Shown here one piece after another: positions 54,176 to 61,146 of a stretch of 61,146 nucleotides of DNA. This DNA is from Actinomycetes bacterium. Its GTDB lineage: Bacteria; Actinomycetota; Acidimicrobiia; Acidimicrobiales; JAAEMS01. Location: assembly GCA_024225275.1 (NCBI GenBank), contig JAAEMS010000115.1, positions 1 to 61,146 of the forward strand, read 5' to 3'. Each line of letters opens with the position of its first letter. Within the stretch, counting starts at the first letter, position 1. Position numbers and translations under genes: made by a program. Below the pieces are notes generated by a model. The model ran no database searches and was not told where the DNA came from. It saw only the letters and a list, made by a program, of their open reading frames with translations.

Positions 54176-55672
54176 GTGGCTGAGAGGGTGCGTCTGCGGA
54201 TCGGTAGTGTGGCCAACGCGGTGCTGGTGACCGGTCAGGCCTACCAGGATCCCAAGGACGCGCTGAACGAGTTCGTGTCGAACGCGGCGGACGAGTACGC
54301 CGAGACCGGCCGAGCCGGGCGGCGGATCCGGGTGGTGCTCAAGCGCCGCGGCCGTTACCCCACGATTGCCATCGACGATTCGGGGCGGGGCATGGACCCC
54401 GACCGGCTTCGTGAGGTGGCCCGCAACCTGTTCAAGTCGGTCAAGGTGGGCAACGACCGCACGTTGGGTGAAAAGGCCATTGGTCTTCTGGCCTTCCAGC
54501 AGTTGGGGGGCCGGATGGACATCGTGAGCCGGGCAAAGGGGTCCAACGAAACCTGGTGTTTGGGTCTCGAGCGGGGTTCGGCCAGCGCCCGCTTGGAGTT
54601 GGAGAAACGTCGGGCCCGCACCGAGCCGGGCACAACGGTGTACCTGCGCGACATCGACCGTGAGGTGTTGCGCATGCTGACCCAACGCAAAGTGGTCGAC
54701 TATCTGCGTCGCCGTCGCGCTGACGCTCTGGATCGGGGCCTGTACGAGATCGAGGTGGTCGAGGGCAAGGCATCCGAGTTGGTGACCCCCGAGGCGCCCG
54801 ATGGAGTCAAGGTCCCCTTGCGCGCTCACCACACCTTGTGGGGGCCGATCGAGTTCAGTCTGCACGTGGCTCCGCCTGATGGGACCCGTCGGGCGGTGTC
54901 GGTGGTCGGCCGCGCCGGGACTACGATCATCGATGATGTGAGCGAACTCGAGGAGCTGGCCCTATTGCCATGGACCAGCGGGCAGGTCAGTGGCCGTATC
55001 GGCTTCGCTGCGTTGGCCCAGTCGGCGGGCCGGCGGGCGATCCTGCGTGATGACGAGGCGTTCCCGGTGTTCCTCGATGCCGTTCGTTCGATCGCACCGA
55101 CGGTGCAGAGCCTGGTCGAGCGGGTGCGTGAGGAGATCGACCGGGAGACCACCGATCGGGTGTCGGATCAGATCCGGCGGATCTTCGCGTCGGTGCTCCG
55201 GGAGCTTGATGACATCGACAACCCGATGCGCACACCGACCGGCGGCAACGGCGACGGTAGCGGTGACGGCGGTTCACCGGAGTCGGGAGAGCAGCCTGAG
55301 CGCGAGCCACCAACGTTGGATGATCTCGCTGATCCCCCGGACCCGAAGGACCCTCCGCCTCCGCGGCCCGGGTCAGGTGACGGGACGTCGAAACGGTCGA
55401 GCCGGCTGCCTTCGGTAGCGCCCGACCCCCACCCAGGCGAGCATCGGAGCCGGTTCGACAGCGAAGAGCGGGTGGTGTTCTACAACGAGACCCACGCCGA
55501 CTACCTGATGGTCAAAGGGTCCGAACCCGAACTGCTCGACTACCTGGCCACCCTCGTCGCCAAAGAATACGTCGTATACAACAACCCGATCATCGCCCCC
55601 GACGATCTCGCCGAGGAAATGGTGCGCATGCTCATCAGAGTCCGGCGCCACCTCACCAAACCGCGCCGCTGA
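54176..55672 (+). CDS. Orphan GHKL-type ATPase (HSP90/MutL/gyrase-like fold)
   Basis: A 498-residue protein. The GHKL ATP site is complete: N-box Glu32 and Asn36 in ALNEFVSNAADEY, G1 box DDSGRGMD (68-74) after AIDD, and G2 box GEKAIGLLAFQQLGGRMD (98-115). A transducer-like region follows. Residues about 350-420 are Pro/Gly/Asp-rich, and a conserved-looking C-terminal domain (from ERVVFYNETHADYLMVKGSE, PELLDYLATLVAKEYVVYN) closes the protein. No DNA-cleavage domain, toprim or histidine-kinase domain is seen. Such stand-alone GHKL proteins often occur in defence islands; whether this one does is unknown. GTG 54176 is preferred over TTG 54146. Confidence 0.75.
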   Translation: MAERVRLRIGSVANAVLVTGQAYQDPKDALNEFVSNAADEYAETGRAGRRIRVVLKRRGRYPTIAIDDSGRGMDPDRLREVARNLFKSVKVGNDRTLGEKAIGLLAFQQLGGRMDIVSRAKGSNETWCLGLERGSASARLELEKRRARTEPGTTVYLRDIDREVLRMLTQRKVVDYLRRRRADALDRGLYEIEVVEGKASELVTPEAPDGVKVPLRAHHTLWGPIEFSLHVAPPDGTRRAVSVVGRAGTTIIDDVSELEELALLPWTSGQVSGRIGFAALAQSAGRRAILRDDEAFPVFLDAVRSIAPTVQSLVERVREEIDRETTDRVSDQIRRIFASVLRELDDIDNPMRTPTGGNGDGSGDGGSPESGEQPEREPPTLDDLADPPDPKDPPPPRPGSGDGTSKRSSRLPSVAPDPHPGEHRSRFDSEERVVFYNETHADYLMVKGSEPELLDYLATLVAKEYVVYNNPIIAPDDLAEEMVRMLIRVRRHLTKPRR

Positions 55673-55716
55673 CTCCGCGACCGTTCACCTACGAATCGGC
55701 AACCGAGTTGGGGTGA

Positions 55717-55902
55717 TCACCAACGCTCCTGCCCGGCCTGGTAGTCAGGATCGAGGTTGAGAGCTTCGACATCATCGCCAAGGCCGACGAACTCGATCCC
55801 ACCCTCGTCATCCCGATCGCTCTGTCGATATGGCTCCACGAGCCCGACCGACCCCAGGACTGAGCATCTCAAATCCAGCCGCCACGCCCCAACCCGTCCC
55901 AT
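55717..55902 (-). CDS. Short hypothetical frame, doubtful
   Basis: A 61-residue frame; the end (DDEGGIEFVGLGDDVEALNL, DPDYQAGQERW) looks protein-like and acidic, but the opposite strand also reads plausibly here (VRIEVESFDIIAKADELDPT). One of the two may be a fragment of a former gene. No family or start signal supports either. Confidence 0.25.
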   Translation of the reverse strand: MGRVGAWRLDLRCSVLGSVGLVEPYRQSDRDDEGGIEFVGLGDDVEALNLDPDYQAGQERW

Positions 55903-55932
55903 CAGCCCAGGACGTGGATCACCCGCACAACG
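55900..55932 (+). repeat. Direct repeat, copy 1
   Basis: CATCAGCCCAGGACGTG followed by GATCACCCGCACAAC. It matches 31 of 33 bases of the copy at 60290-60322 in the same orientation. The end forms a small palindrome (ACAAC/GTTGT) together with the next bases. Confidence 0.6.
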
Positions 55933-55957
55933 CCGGTTGTAGCGGGGGTACCGTCGC

Positions 55958-56546
55958 TCAGTCGGCGTCGAGAAGGTAGCTCCAGAATGGCCGCCGGGTC
56001 AGTGGCTGAGTGACTTGCCATCGGTGGTACCTGTGGTCGTTCTCGACGTATTCGACGAGGTTCTGGCCGTAGTAGATGACATCGGTCTGCATGACGGACA
56101 GAACCGGATTCCCCGAGCGACAGGGCTCTGAGGGGAGATAGCGGTGGGCGTAGACCGGTATGAGCATCGGGGCTGTTGCCAACTCCGCCCGGGCTATTGC
56201 GATTGCCTCATCGAGCTCGTCTGGCTGGCTTGGCCAGGCAGGATGCCAAAACCCCGCATGCTCAACGTCGAAGGCGATGCCTTCGACTGGGTGTTGGAGC
56301 TGACCCGCCTGCGTCGAGCTATCGAGTTCGCGCCATGTAGGGAACCGGTCGCCGCTTGGCAGGCTGGTACCGAGCAGGATCCGCAGATCTGGGGGAAGAG
56401 CGCAGCCGAGACGCTCTTCAATACCTGCCGAGTTCGCTGCCCGTCAGACCAGGGTCGAGAGTCACGCCGGCTGCTCGTAGGTGCGCGAGCACCCTTTCGG
56501 CGATGAGCTCTGCGTCGTGGTCTTGGACTACACCAGCCCGATCCAC
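55958..56546 (-). pseudogene. SMI1/KNR4 (SUKH)-like gene with a frameshift
   Basis: GTG 56546 opens a frame with AELIAERVLAHLRAAGVTLD and PGLTGSELGR, then reaches TGA near 56419. One base out of frame, the strand continues IEERLGCALPPDLRILLGTS, LPSGDRFPTWRELD, GIAFDVEHAGFWHPAWPSQP, LIPVYAHRYLPSEPCRSGNP and VLSVMQTDVIYYGQNLVEYV to 55958. Removing a single T in AGGTATTG near 56419 restores the family sequence across the junction (SELGR-IEERLG). SUKH proteins often act as immunity proteins to secreted toxins. The gene start overlaps the membrane-protein gene upstream. A sequencing error is possible. Confidence 0.65.
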
Positions 56547-56824
56547 GCGAGCACTGCCGGCGGCAGCCCGACCAGTCCCATGGTTCCGGTGGCGGCTACC
56601 GCGAGCGAGGTGGTGATCCCAGCTCCAACGGCGACCGCGACGACACGGTAGAGCGAAGGAATGATGTCCTCCCACAGGAAGAACCACCAGTGGATGGGTC
56701 GCAGCCATACCGGCGCCTTCTCGGATGCCACGGTGCGATCATTCCACCACCAAGCCCGCTCCGCCCCTTCAATCCCGCTCCCGGCGGTAGGTGGCGGGCG
56801 GCTCACGGGGTTATGGGCGGACAT
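56528..56824 (-). CDS. Small membrane protein, unknown function
   Basis: A 98-residue protein. After a polar N-terminus it has an aromatic stretch (WLRPIHWWFFLWEDIIPSLY) and one long hydrophobic segment (VVAVAVGAGITTSLAVAATG), likely one or two membrane helices. No family recognised. Its last codons overlap the SUKH-like start, which would suit a two-gene unit. Confidence 0.45.
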   Translation of the reverse strand: MSAHNPVSRPPPTAGSGIEGAERAWWWNDRTVASEKAPVWLRPIHWWFFLWEDIIPSLYRVVAVAVGAGITTSLAVAATGTMGLVGLPPAVLAWIGLV

Positions 56825-56845
56825 CAGGGGATGATGCGCTGGTGG

Positions 56846-57286
56846 TTACCAGCCGTGGGTGGTGAGGTATTTGATGGTGTGGTTCAGGGTGTCGGTGTAG
56901 GCGTCGCCGTTGTTGAAGAAGCCGTGGTCACCGGTGTCGTAGGCGACGAGCTGGCAGTCGGGTTCGGCGTTGCAGTAGCTCTCGGCGTCGGCCCGGGAGT
57001 GGAACACGATGGTGGGGGCGTCATCGGAGGGGGCCGCGACTTGGGCGCTCACTGCGGGGTTGAACAGCACGTGGGCATCGGGGTCGGCGTCGGCGTTGGT
57101 GCGGATCCACGCAACTGCCGCTCGGCCGTCGTCGATTGATTGGTCGCGGTAGACCTCGACGGGGACACCGAAGTCGACGTCGGGCCAGCCCTGAGGGTCG
57201 TCATCGCCGCCGAGGTACCCGCAGCCCGCCACCAGGGCCAGTCCCGGTAGTGCCAGTACCCAGATCCCCCTCGATGTCTGTCTCAT
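56846..57286 (-). CDS. Lipoprotein, esterase-like but lacking the nucleophile region
   Basis: A 146-residue lipoprotein: signal GIWVLALPGLALVAGCGYLG with the anchor Cys at about residue 22. DDGRAAVAWIRTNADADPD resembles the start of a secreted alpha/beta hydrolase, and APTIVFHSRADAESYCN with TGDHGFFNNGDAYTDTLNHT, IKYLTTHGW is the C-terminal part holding acid and His. The segment that would carry GxSxG is missing: ADADPDAHVLFNPAVSA runs straight on. The enzyme is therefore probably inactive, though the open frame is intact. ATG 57286 directly follows AGGAG. Confidence 0.55.
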   Translation of the reverse strand: MRQTSRGIWVLALPGLALVAGCGYLGGDDDPQGWPDVDFGVPVEVYRDQSIDDGRAAVAWIRTNADADPDAHVLFNPAVSAQVAAPSDDAPTIVFHSRADAESYCNAEPDCQLVAYDTGDHGFFNNGDAYTDTLNHTIKYLTTHGW

Positions 57287-57349
57287 CTCCTGTCCAGGCC
57301 ACCAGTGCGCCGGCCGATCGTCAACATGCTGCTGGGCCCCTCACCATCC

Positions 57350-57404
57350 CCAGGCGTTCGGGGGCGGTCGAGGGTCGGGGATATGGGCGCGCGGTATGGG
57401 ATGG
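57350..57404 (+). repeat. Accessory-region repeat, copy a
   Basis: GGCGTTCGG at 57353-57361, then a GGGGATATGG variant and GCGGTATGGGATGG at 57391-57404. The most diverged of four related copies. Confidence 0.45.
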
Positions 57405-57547
57405 TCAGGCCCCGCCGGAGCAGGCTCGCGGTGACGTCGCGATCTCGCCTCAGTTGGTATTGGGGCTGTCCTCACCAAGCGCGGCGATTGCCCTTGACCG
57501 GATCGCGTCAGAGGTGTGTGTGTCTCGTGTCGCTGCCTGTACGGGCC

Positions 57548-57928
57548 ATGGCTTCAGCCAGCGACGAGGAGGCCACTCGCAAGATGCATGCGGAGTTCGA
57601 CAGGGCGAGCATCGAGACGCGTCATGTGCTCGCTGGTGGCTCTGCCAGCCTCGGGGAGCTAGTTGCTGCGATCCTGCGCGAGCGGGAGGCCGGCCGGTGG
57701 ATGGGATGTCGGGCCGACATTCGGGGCCGGCAGCAGCCGAGCTCCTGGGAGCTGAGCCCACCGAATGGCTGGCCCGGGCCCCTGTCTGTCAGGGCGTGCC
57801 GGGACCCGGTACCAGTCGCGAGCTTGCTCCTACATCGATGCGACTCTGATGCTGTGGGCGTTTCAGGATATGCCGCCGCCACCTGGCATACCTCGGCGTC
57901 GTTCTCGCTCCATCTCAAGTTCGGGTGA
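57548..57928 (+). CDS. Hypothetical frame, low support
   Basis: A 126-codon frame from ATG 57548. The first 55 residues (ASDEEATRKMHAEFDRASIE, TRHVLAGGSASLGELVAAIL) look helical and protein-like; the rest has no character and may be out of frame. No start signal, family or partner supports it. It may be a broken gene. Otherwise the stretch 57287-58254 shows only repeat copies a and b. Confidence 0.25.
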   Translation: MASASDEEATRKMHAEFDRASIETRHVLAGGSASLGELVAAILREREAGRWMGCRADIRGRQQPSSWELSPPNGWPGPLSVRACRDPVPVASLLLHRCDSDAVGVSGYAAATWHTSASFSLHLKFG

Positions 57929-58147
57929 GTCATCTGGACGAGTCGTTGGGCGGTTCTGATCGCCTTGTGTGAAGAGCTGTCGGAGAAACCCTCGGATGCT
58001 TGTCCACATATGTTTCATGATCGCAACGGTACTTGCCGGCCACGGTGACTGCCCCGGCCCACGGGACCGGGCTCGCTCCAACCAGCTCCAGCCGATGGAG
58101 CGCGGACCTCCAGCCGTGGGGTAGTCACCGCTCTGAGGGGCATCACC

Positions 58148-58204
58148 GCGCCGGCGTTCGGTGGCACTTCTGATCGGGCTTTTGGGGGCGGACGGTATGG
58201 GATG
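58148..58204 (+). repeat. Accessory-region repeat, copy b
   Basis: CCGGCGTTCGGTG at 58151-58163, then GGGGGCGGACGGTATGGGATG-type sequence ending at 58204. It precedes the toxin-antitoxin pair. Confidence 0.55.
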
Positions 58205-58254
58205 GGGGGAGGGGGGTTGGGTTCCCGCGTTCGTTGAGGGCTGCCCGACCCGGC

Positions 58255-58274
58255 GTGATATCATTAGCTATCAC
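58255..58274. promoter_or_regulatory. Probable autoregulatory operator of the toxin-antitoxin pair
   Basis: GTGATA and TATCAC form an inverted repeat with an 8-base centre; TATCAT within it resembles a -10 box. It lies 12 bases before the antitoxin ATG, the standard position for a VapB-type repressor site. Confidence 0.65.
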
Positions 58275-58285
58275 GGAGGTGGACC

Positions 58286-58507
58286 ATGACAGACATCCTG
58301 ATCCGAGACGTTCCCGACGATGTAGTGGCCGCGATCGATTCCCGGGCCCAACGCGCGGGGCTGTCGCGTACCGAGTACCTCAGACGGGCCCTGGCCCGCG
58401 AACGAGCCGGCGGGTCCGGCAAAGTGACTATCGAGGATCTCGCGCGGTTCACTGAGGTGTTCGCCGATCTAGATAACCCCGAAGTCATGGGACAAGCCTG
58501 GTCGTGA
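58286..58507 (+). CDS. vapB: Antitoxin, FitA/VapB-type ribbon-helix-helix
   Basis: A 73-residue protein. [40 protein letters not shown] is the FitA-like RHH DNA-binding pattern; the C-terminal acidic part would wrap the toxin. A good ribosome-binding site (GGAGGTGG) precedes ATG 58286. It overlaps the toxin gene by 4 bases (GTGA). Confidence 0.85.
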   Translation: MTDILIRDVPDDVVAAIDSRAQRAGLSRTEYLRRALARERAGGSGKVTIEDLARFTEVFADLDNPEVMGQAWS

Positions 58508-58911
58508 CCACCTGGTTGATCGACAAGTCGGCGCTCGTTCGCCTGGGTCAGAGCCCCGACGGGGCCGAGTGGGCATCCAGAATCCAACGAGGGTTGGTAC
58601 GGATCTCGACCGTTACCCGGCTCGAGATCGGGTTCTCGGCCCGGTCAGCAGAGGACTTGCGCCATGGCTTGGGGCAGCCGCCGCTGGCGTCGATGCCGGC
58701 GGAGTATCTGACTCCGTCGATCGAGGACCGAGCGGTCGCGGTGCAAGCCGCGCTGGCTGACCTGGGCCACCACCGGGCACCCTCGATTCCTGATCTGTTG
58801 GTTGCCGCTGTAGCCGAGATGGCACAACTGACCGTTCTGCACCTGGACCAGGACTTCGATCTCATCGCCGAGTTGACCGGTCAGCCGGTCGAACGACTCT
58901 CCACGACCTAG
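58504..58911 (+). CDS. vapC: PIN-domain ribonuclease toxin, VapC-type
   Basis: A 135-residue PIN protein. The expected acidic residues are Asp7 in [13 protein letters not shown], Glu in [11 protein letters not shown], Asp in [11 protein letters not shown], and the last in [10 protein letters not shown]. All four active-site acids appear to be present, so it is probably a working RNase, kept in check by the upstream RHH antitoxin. Confidence 0.87.
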   Translation: MTTWLIDKSALVRLGQSPDGAEWASRIQRGLVRISTVTRLEIGFSARSAEDLRHGLGQPPLASMPAEYLTPSIEDRAVAVQAALADLGHHRAPSIPDLLVAAVAEMAQLTVLHLDQDFDLIAELTGQPVERLSTT

Positions 58912-58930
58912 ACCCGAACAGCGTCCCGCT

Positions 58931-58981
58931 ACCGGCTAGGGGACGGTCGGCGGATGAGATTCGGGGATGGACGGTATGGAT
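58931..58981 (+). repeat. Accessory-region repeat, copy c
   Basis: ACCGGCTAGG, then GGGGATGGACGGTATGG ending at 58979. It follows the toxin-antitoxin pair and precedes the AAA ATPase. Confidence 0.55.
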
Positions 58982-59032
58982 GCAATATCCGGGTTGGGCA
59001 CTGGTGAGGGGAGAAGGCGGGTCTTGATAGAC

Positions 59033-59062
59033 CTTATGTATTCAAGCAGTAAGATTCATAAG
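59033..59062. promoter_or_regulatory. AT-rich inverted repeat before the AAA ATPase
   Basis: CTTATGTAT (59033-59041) and ATTCATAAG (59054-59062) pair at 8 of 9 positions. The sequence is unusually AT-rich for this genome and lies 20 bases before ATG 59083. It could be an operator, perhaps for the encoded protein's C-terminal winged helix. Confidence 0.5.
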
Positions 59063-59082
59063 TCATAGTAAGCTCTGTCAAC

Positions 59083-60243
59083 ATGGACAGGCTCGAGAAT
59101 CCCTACAGGCCCGGAGCGGGGACACCACCGCCGGCGCTCATCGGCCGTGATGAGTTGATTGATGGGTTCGGCGTGACGTTGCGACGGGCTCTCACAGGTC
59201 GGCCTGGGAAGAGCTACATGCCAATCGGGCTGAGAGGCGTCGGCAAGACCGTTCTGCTGAATCGCTTCGCCGAGATCGCAACCCACGAGGGCGTCAAGGT
59301 TGGCTTCATCGAGGCGCCGGAGACCGGAAACTTCCGGAGCCTTCTGGCCATTCGTCTTCGCAAAATCCTCCTGGAGATGAGCACCGGCCCCGTCAAGAGG
59401 TCCGTTACCAAGGCACTGGGCGTGCTGAAGTCGTTCACGGTGCAATTGCCCGACGGCTCGACCATCGCCCTGGGAGTCGACCCTCTGCTGGGCCAGGCCG
59501 ACTCAGGGCTGCTGTCAGAAGATCTCACTGACGTGCTGGTCTCGGTGGGCCAGGCGGCCGCCGACCAGGACACAGGGCTCCTCCTCGCGATTGGCGAGGT
59601 GCAGTACCTCGCGGCTGAGGAGCTCGGCGCGCTGATCACCGCCATTCACCGCACGACCCAGCTCGAGTTGCCCGTGGTGCTCGTGGGCGCTGGATTACCC
59701 CAGCTTCCGGGCCTCGCAGGCGATGCGAAGTCCTACGCCGAGAGGTTGTTCGAGTTCCCGACCATCGGTTCGCTCCCCCCAAACCAGGCTGCCGACGCGA
59801 TCAGGCTGCCCGCGCTTGATCTGGGAGTTCACTATGAGCCGGAGGCCATCGAAGTCGTCGTGGGTGAGTCCCAGGGCTATCCGTACTTCCTGCAGGAGTG
59901 GGGCTACCACGTCTGGAACGGGTCGCCGGGAAGCCCGATCACGCTGGCCGATGTCCAGTCGGTCCGAGCCGGCGTAATAGCCACCCTCGACGAGAACTTC
60001 TTCCTAGTCCGACTCGACCGCCTCACTCCAAAGGAGAAGGAATACCTGCGAGCGATGGCCGAGCTGGGTCCAGGGCCCCACCGATCGGGAGACATCGCAG
60101 CCGAACTCGACGTCAAAGTTGAGTCGGTAGCCCCCCGCCGGTCGGGCCTGATCACCAAAGGCATGATCTATAGCCCGGCCCACGGTGACACCGCCTTCAG
60201 CGTCCCGCTCTTCGATGACTTCCTTCGGCGCGTCCTTCCCTGA
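59083..60243 (+). CDS. AAA/STAND-type ATPase with altered Walker B
   Basis: A 386-residue archaeal-ATPase-like protein. Walker A is GLRGVGKTVL (49-58). The Walker B strand reads LLLAIGEVQYL, with Gly171 where Asp is expected before Glu172. A winged-helix C-terminus starts near LTPKEKEYLRAMAELGPGPH and ends with GLITKGMIYSPAHGDTAF, SVPLFDDFLRR. These stand-alone ATPases with a winged helix are widespread and of unknown function; some sit in defence or toxin-like neighbourhoods. The changed Walker B would weaken hydrolysis. The AT-rich promoter region suggests transfer. Confidence 0.8.
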   Translation: MDRLENPYRPGAGTPPPALIGRDELIDGFGVTLRRALTGRPGKSYMPIGLRGVGKTVLLNRFAEIATHEGVKVGFIEAPETGNFRSLLAIRLRKILLEMSTGPVKRSVTKALGVLKSFTVQLPDGSTIALGVDPLLGQADSGLLSEDLTDVLVSVGQAAADQDTGLLLAIGEVQYLAAEELGALITAIHRTTQLELPVVLVGAGLPQLPGLAGDAKSYAERLFEFPTIGSLPPNQAADAIRLPALDLGVHYEPEAIEVVVGESQGYPYFLQEWGYHVWNGSPGSPITLADVQSVRAGVIATLDENFFLVRLDRLTPKEKEYLRAMAELGPGPHRSGDIAAELDVKVESVAPRRSGLITKGMIYSPAHGDTAFSVPLFDDFLRRVLP

Positions 60244-60289
60244 GATGAGCGGCGGACGGTAGCCCCGGCACCGAGAAGGCTCCCGGGGC

Positions 60290-60322
60290 CATCAGCCCAG
60301 GACGTGAATCACCCGCATAACC
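60290..60322 (+). repeat. Direct repeat, copy 2
   Basis: CATCAGCCCAGGACGTG followed by AATCACCCGCATAAC. Copy 1 is at 55900-55932, so the two bracket about 4.4 kb of accessory DNA. Confidence 0.6.
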
Positions 60323-60372
60323 GGCGTTCGGTGACGCGGCGGCTCGGCATTCGGGGATGGATGGTATGGGAT
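60313..60372 (+). repeat. Accessory-region repeat, copy d
   Basis: ACCGGCGTTCGGTG at 60320-60333, then GGGGATGGATGGTATGGGATG-type sequence ending at 60372. It follows the AAA ATPase and overlaps direct-repeat copy 2. Confidence 0.6.
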
Positions 60373-60501
60373 GCCCGACTTCAGGTTCGCCGATTCTGAT
60401 CGGGTCAGCTCTGTTGCTGGTAGAGACGATTCCGTCCGGCATTGCGGTTGCTCGGGCACTCCGCAGCGTGCTGGTTGAACGGTCCCACCCGAACCGGAAT
60501 C

Positions 60502-60825
60502 TCAGTCGAAGTCTTCGTTTTGTGGCCACACAACTTCGATGTCGATGCCCATCAACACGACCGTGTCCTCGGCGAGGAGCTGGCCAATGACGACCGAAGT
60601 CGCCATCAGGGTGCCCGTCGACACGAGAACCCGGTAGTCGGCCCGGCCCGGGAAGGCGACAGCCAGCGAGTCGAAGTCCTCAGCGAAGCGGTCAACGATC
60701 GTGGGGAGATCCATGATCAAGAAGTCAGTGACTGACGGCTCACCGTTGGGGCCGCGGTCTGGTCCGAGCTGGCTGTCGAGGTCGTCGAAGAAACTGGGGT
60801 CGACGCGGACGTGGCGGCGGATCAC
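60502..60825 (-). CDS. Putative toxin, partner of the upstream small protein
   Basis: A 107-residue protein. RVDPSFFDDLDSQLGPDRGP resembles the start of RelE/ParE-type toxins, followed by a mixed alpha/beta region (TDFLIMDLPTIVDRFAEDFD, VVIGQLLAEDTVVLMGIDIE). GTG 60825 overlaps the preceding small gene by 4 bases (GTGA), a classical toxin-antitoxin arrangement. Catalytic residues could not be assigned, so the toxin call is tentative. Confidence 0.5.
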   Translation of the reverse strand: MIRRHVRVDPSFFDDLDSQLGPDRGPNGEPSVTDFLIMDLPTIVDRFAEDFDSLAVAFPGRADYRVLVSTGTLMATSVVIGQLLAEDTVVLMGIDIEVVWPQNEDFD

Positions 60826-61010
60826 CGCGGGGCCGGTTGGGTGTCCTCGTTGGCTGCAATGTGGGCTGCGATCTTGCGTCGGGTCCGCTCGAGCAGGTCT
60901 GGTGACACCTTGGTGAGGTCGGTTTCGAACCCGGCCCGCACGATCGCGTCGCGCTCGTTGGGGCTCATCTGCTCTAGTTCGGCTGCGGTCCAGATCTTCG
61001 GTTCGGCCAC
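60822..61010 (-). CDS. Putative antitoxin, 62 aa
   Basis: A small acidic helical protein: WTAAELEQMSPNERDAIVRA, GFETDLTKVSPDLLERTRRK. It is of the size and place of an antitoxin and is coupled to the next gene. TACGGT on the minus strand (61022-61017) is 6 bases before GTG 61010. No family was recognised with certainty. The last bases, 61023-61146, show no gene. Confidence 0.5.
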   Translation of the reverse strand: MAEPKIWTAAELEQMSPNERDAIVRAGFETDLTKVSPDLLERTRRKIAAHIAANEDTQPAPR

Positions 61011-61146
61011 GACGCGACCGTACCAGGTGGGTCTGACGCTTCGATTCCAACAGACCTGAGGTCGGGCCCCGCATCTACACCGGGCGATGGTTCCGCCCCG
61101 AAGGTCTCATCGGGTGTGCTGGTTCGTGGCCGCCACCGAACCGGCG

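Noticed and set aside
56415..56425. TGA in the SUKH-like gene as another selenocysteine codon
   Set aside because: The conserved sequence resumes in a different frame after the TGA, so a one-base indel explains it and no Cys position is involved.
57350..60372. Integron attC sites between accessory modules
   Set aside because: The repeats lack the paired GTTRRRY and RYYYAAC ends with an intervening stem, and no integron integrase is seen.

Overview
The window is a high-GC actinobacterial chromosome segment centred on the replication origin. The order pcnA-type nucleotidyltransferase, DUF6049 protein, protein kinase, sigM-like sigma and anti-sigma, trxB, trxA, parB, parA, rsmG, jag, yidC, yidD, rnpA, rpmH, dnaA, dnaN, recF, DUF721, gyrB, gyrA, DUF3566 and tRNA-Ile is the classical actinomycete origin layout. 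Mycothiol-type and F420-type enzymes, a WhiG/FliA-like sigma factor and details of the small genes make the class Acidimicrobiia the best guess; no 16S rRNA is present to confirm it.

Layout. 1-12.7 kb: envelope and regulatory genes (DUF4349 lipoprotein, class A penicillin-binding protein with a DUF5318 neighbour, methyltransferase, CCA-adding enzyme, acetyltransferase, DUF6049 protein, membrane Ser/Thr kinase, ECF sigma and anti-sigma). 12.8-19.8 kb: thioredoxin pair, then a leftward block (parB-parA-rsmG-jag-yidC-yidD-rnpA-rpmH) with one parS site. 20.1-30.9 kb: rightward block dnaA-oriC-dnaN-recF-DUF721-gyrB-gyrA-DUF3566 and tRNA-Ile(GAT). Genes on both sides of oriC (21.58-21.85 kb) point away from it, so transcription runs with the forks. 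31-50.9 kb: mixed metabolism and transport (sigma factor, hisN-like phosphatase, acyltransferase, MscS channel, a predicted selenocysteine AhpD-like protein, F420-type oxidoreductase, hydrolase, acyl-CoA dehydrogenase, Na/phosphate transporter with PhoU-like partner, serA, MFS exporter, BrkB-family protein).

48.4-61.1 kb is eroded and accessory. It holds a collapsed MoxR-DUF58 operon, a truncated spondin-like gene, a MobF relaxase remnant beside an excisionase and an XRE regulator (a decayed conjugative or integrative element), an orphan GHKL ATPase, a frameshifted SMI1/KNR4 gene, an esterase that has lost its nucleophile region, a VapBC-like toxin-antitoxin pair, an AAA ATPase with an altered Walker B motif, and a second probable toxin-antitoxin pair. 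Short related repeats separate several of these modules.

The most notable observations are: (1) a UGA codon exactly where the second Cys of an AhpD CxxC motif belongs, with a plausible bacterial SECIS hairpin behind it; (2) missing canonical start codons for rnpA (CTG overlapping the rpmH stop) and for the sigM-like gene (ATC six bases after a -10 box); (3) a recurring TAnnnT box 6-8 bases before start codons, suggesting widespread leaderless transcripts; (4) accessory modules delimited by a degenerate repeat at 57.35, 58.15, 58.93 and 60.31 kb. No Sec-insertion genes, integrase, CRISPR array or complete insertion sequence was seen.
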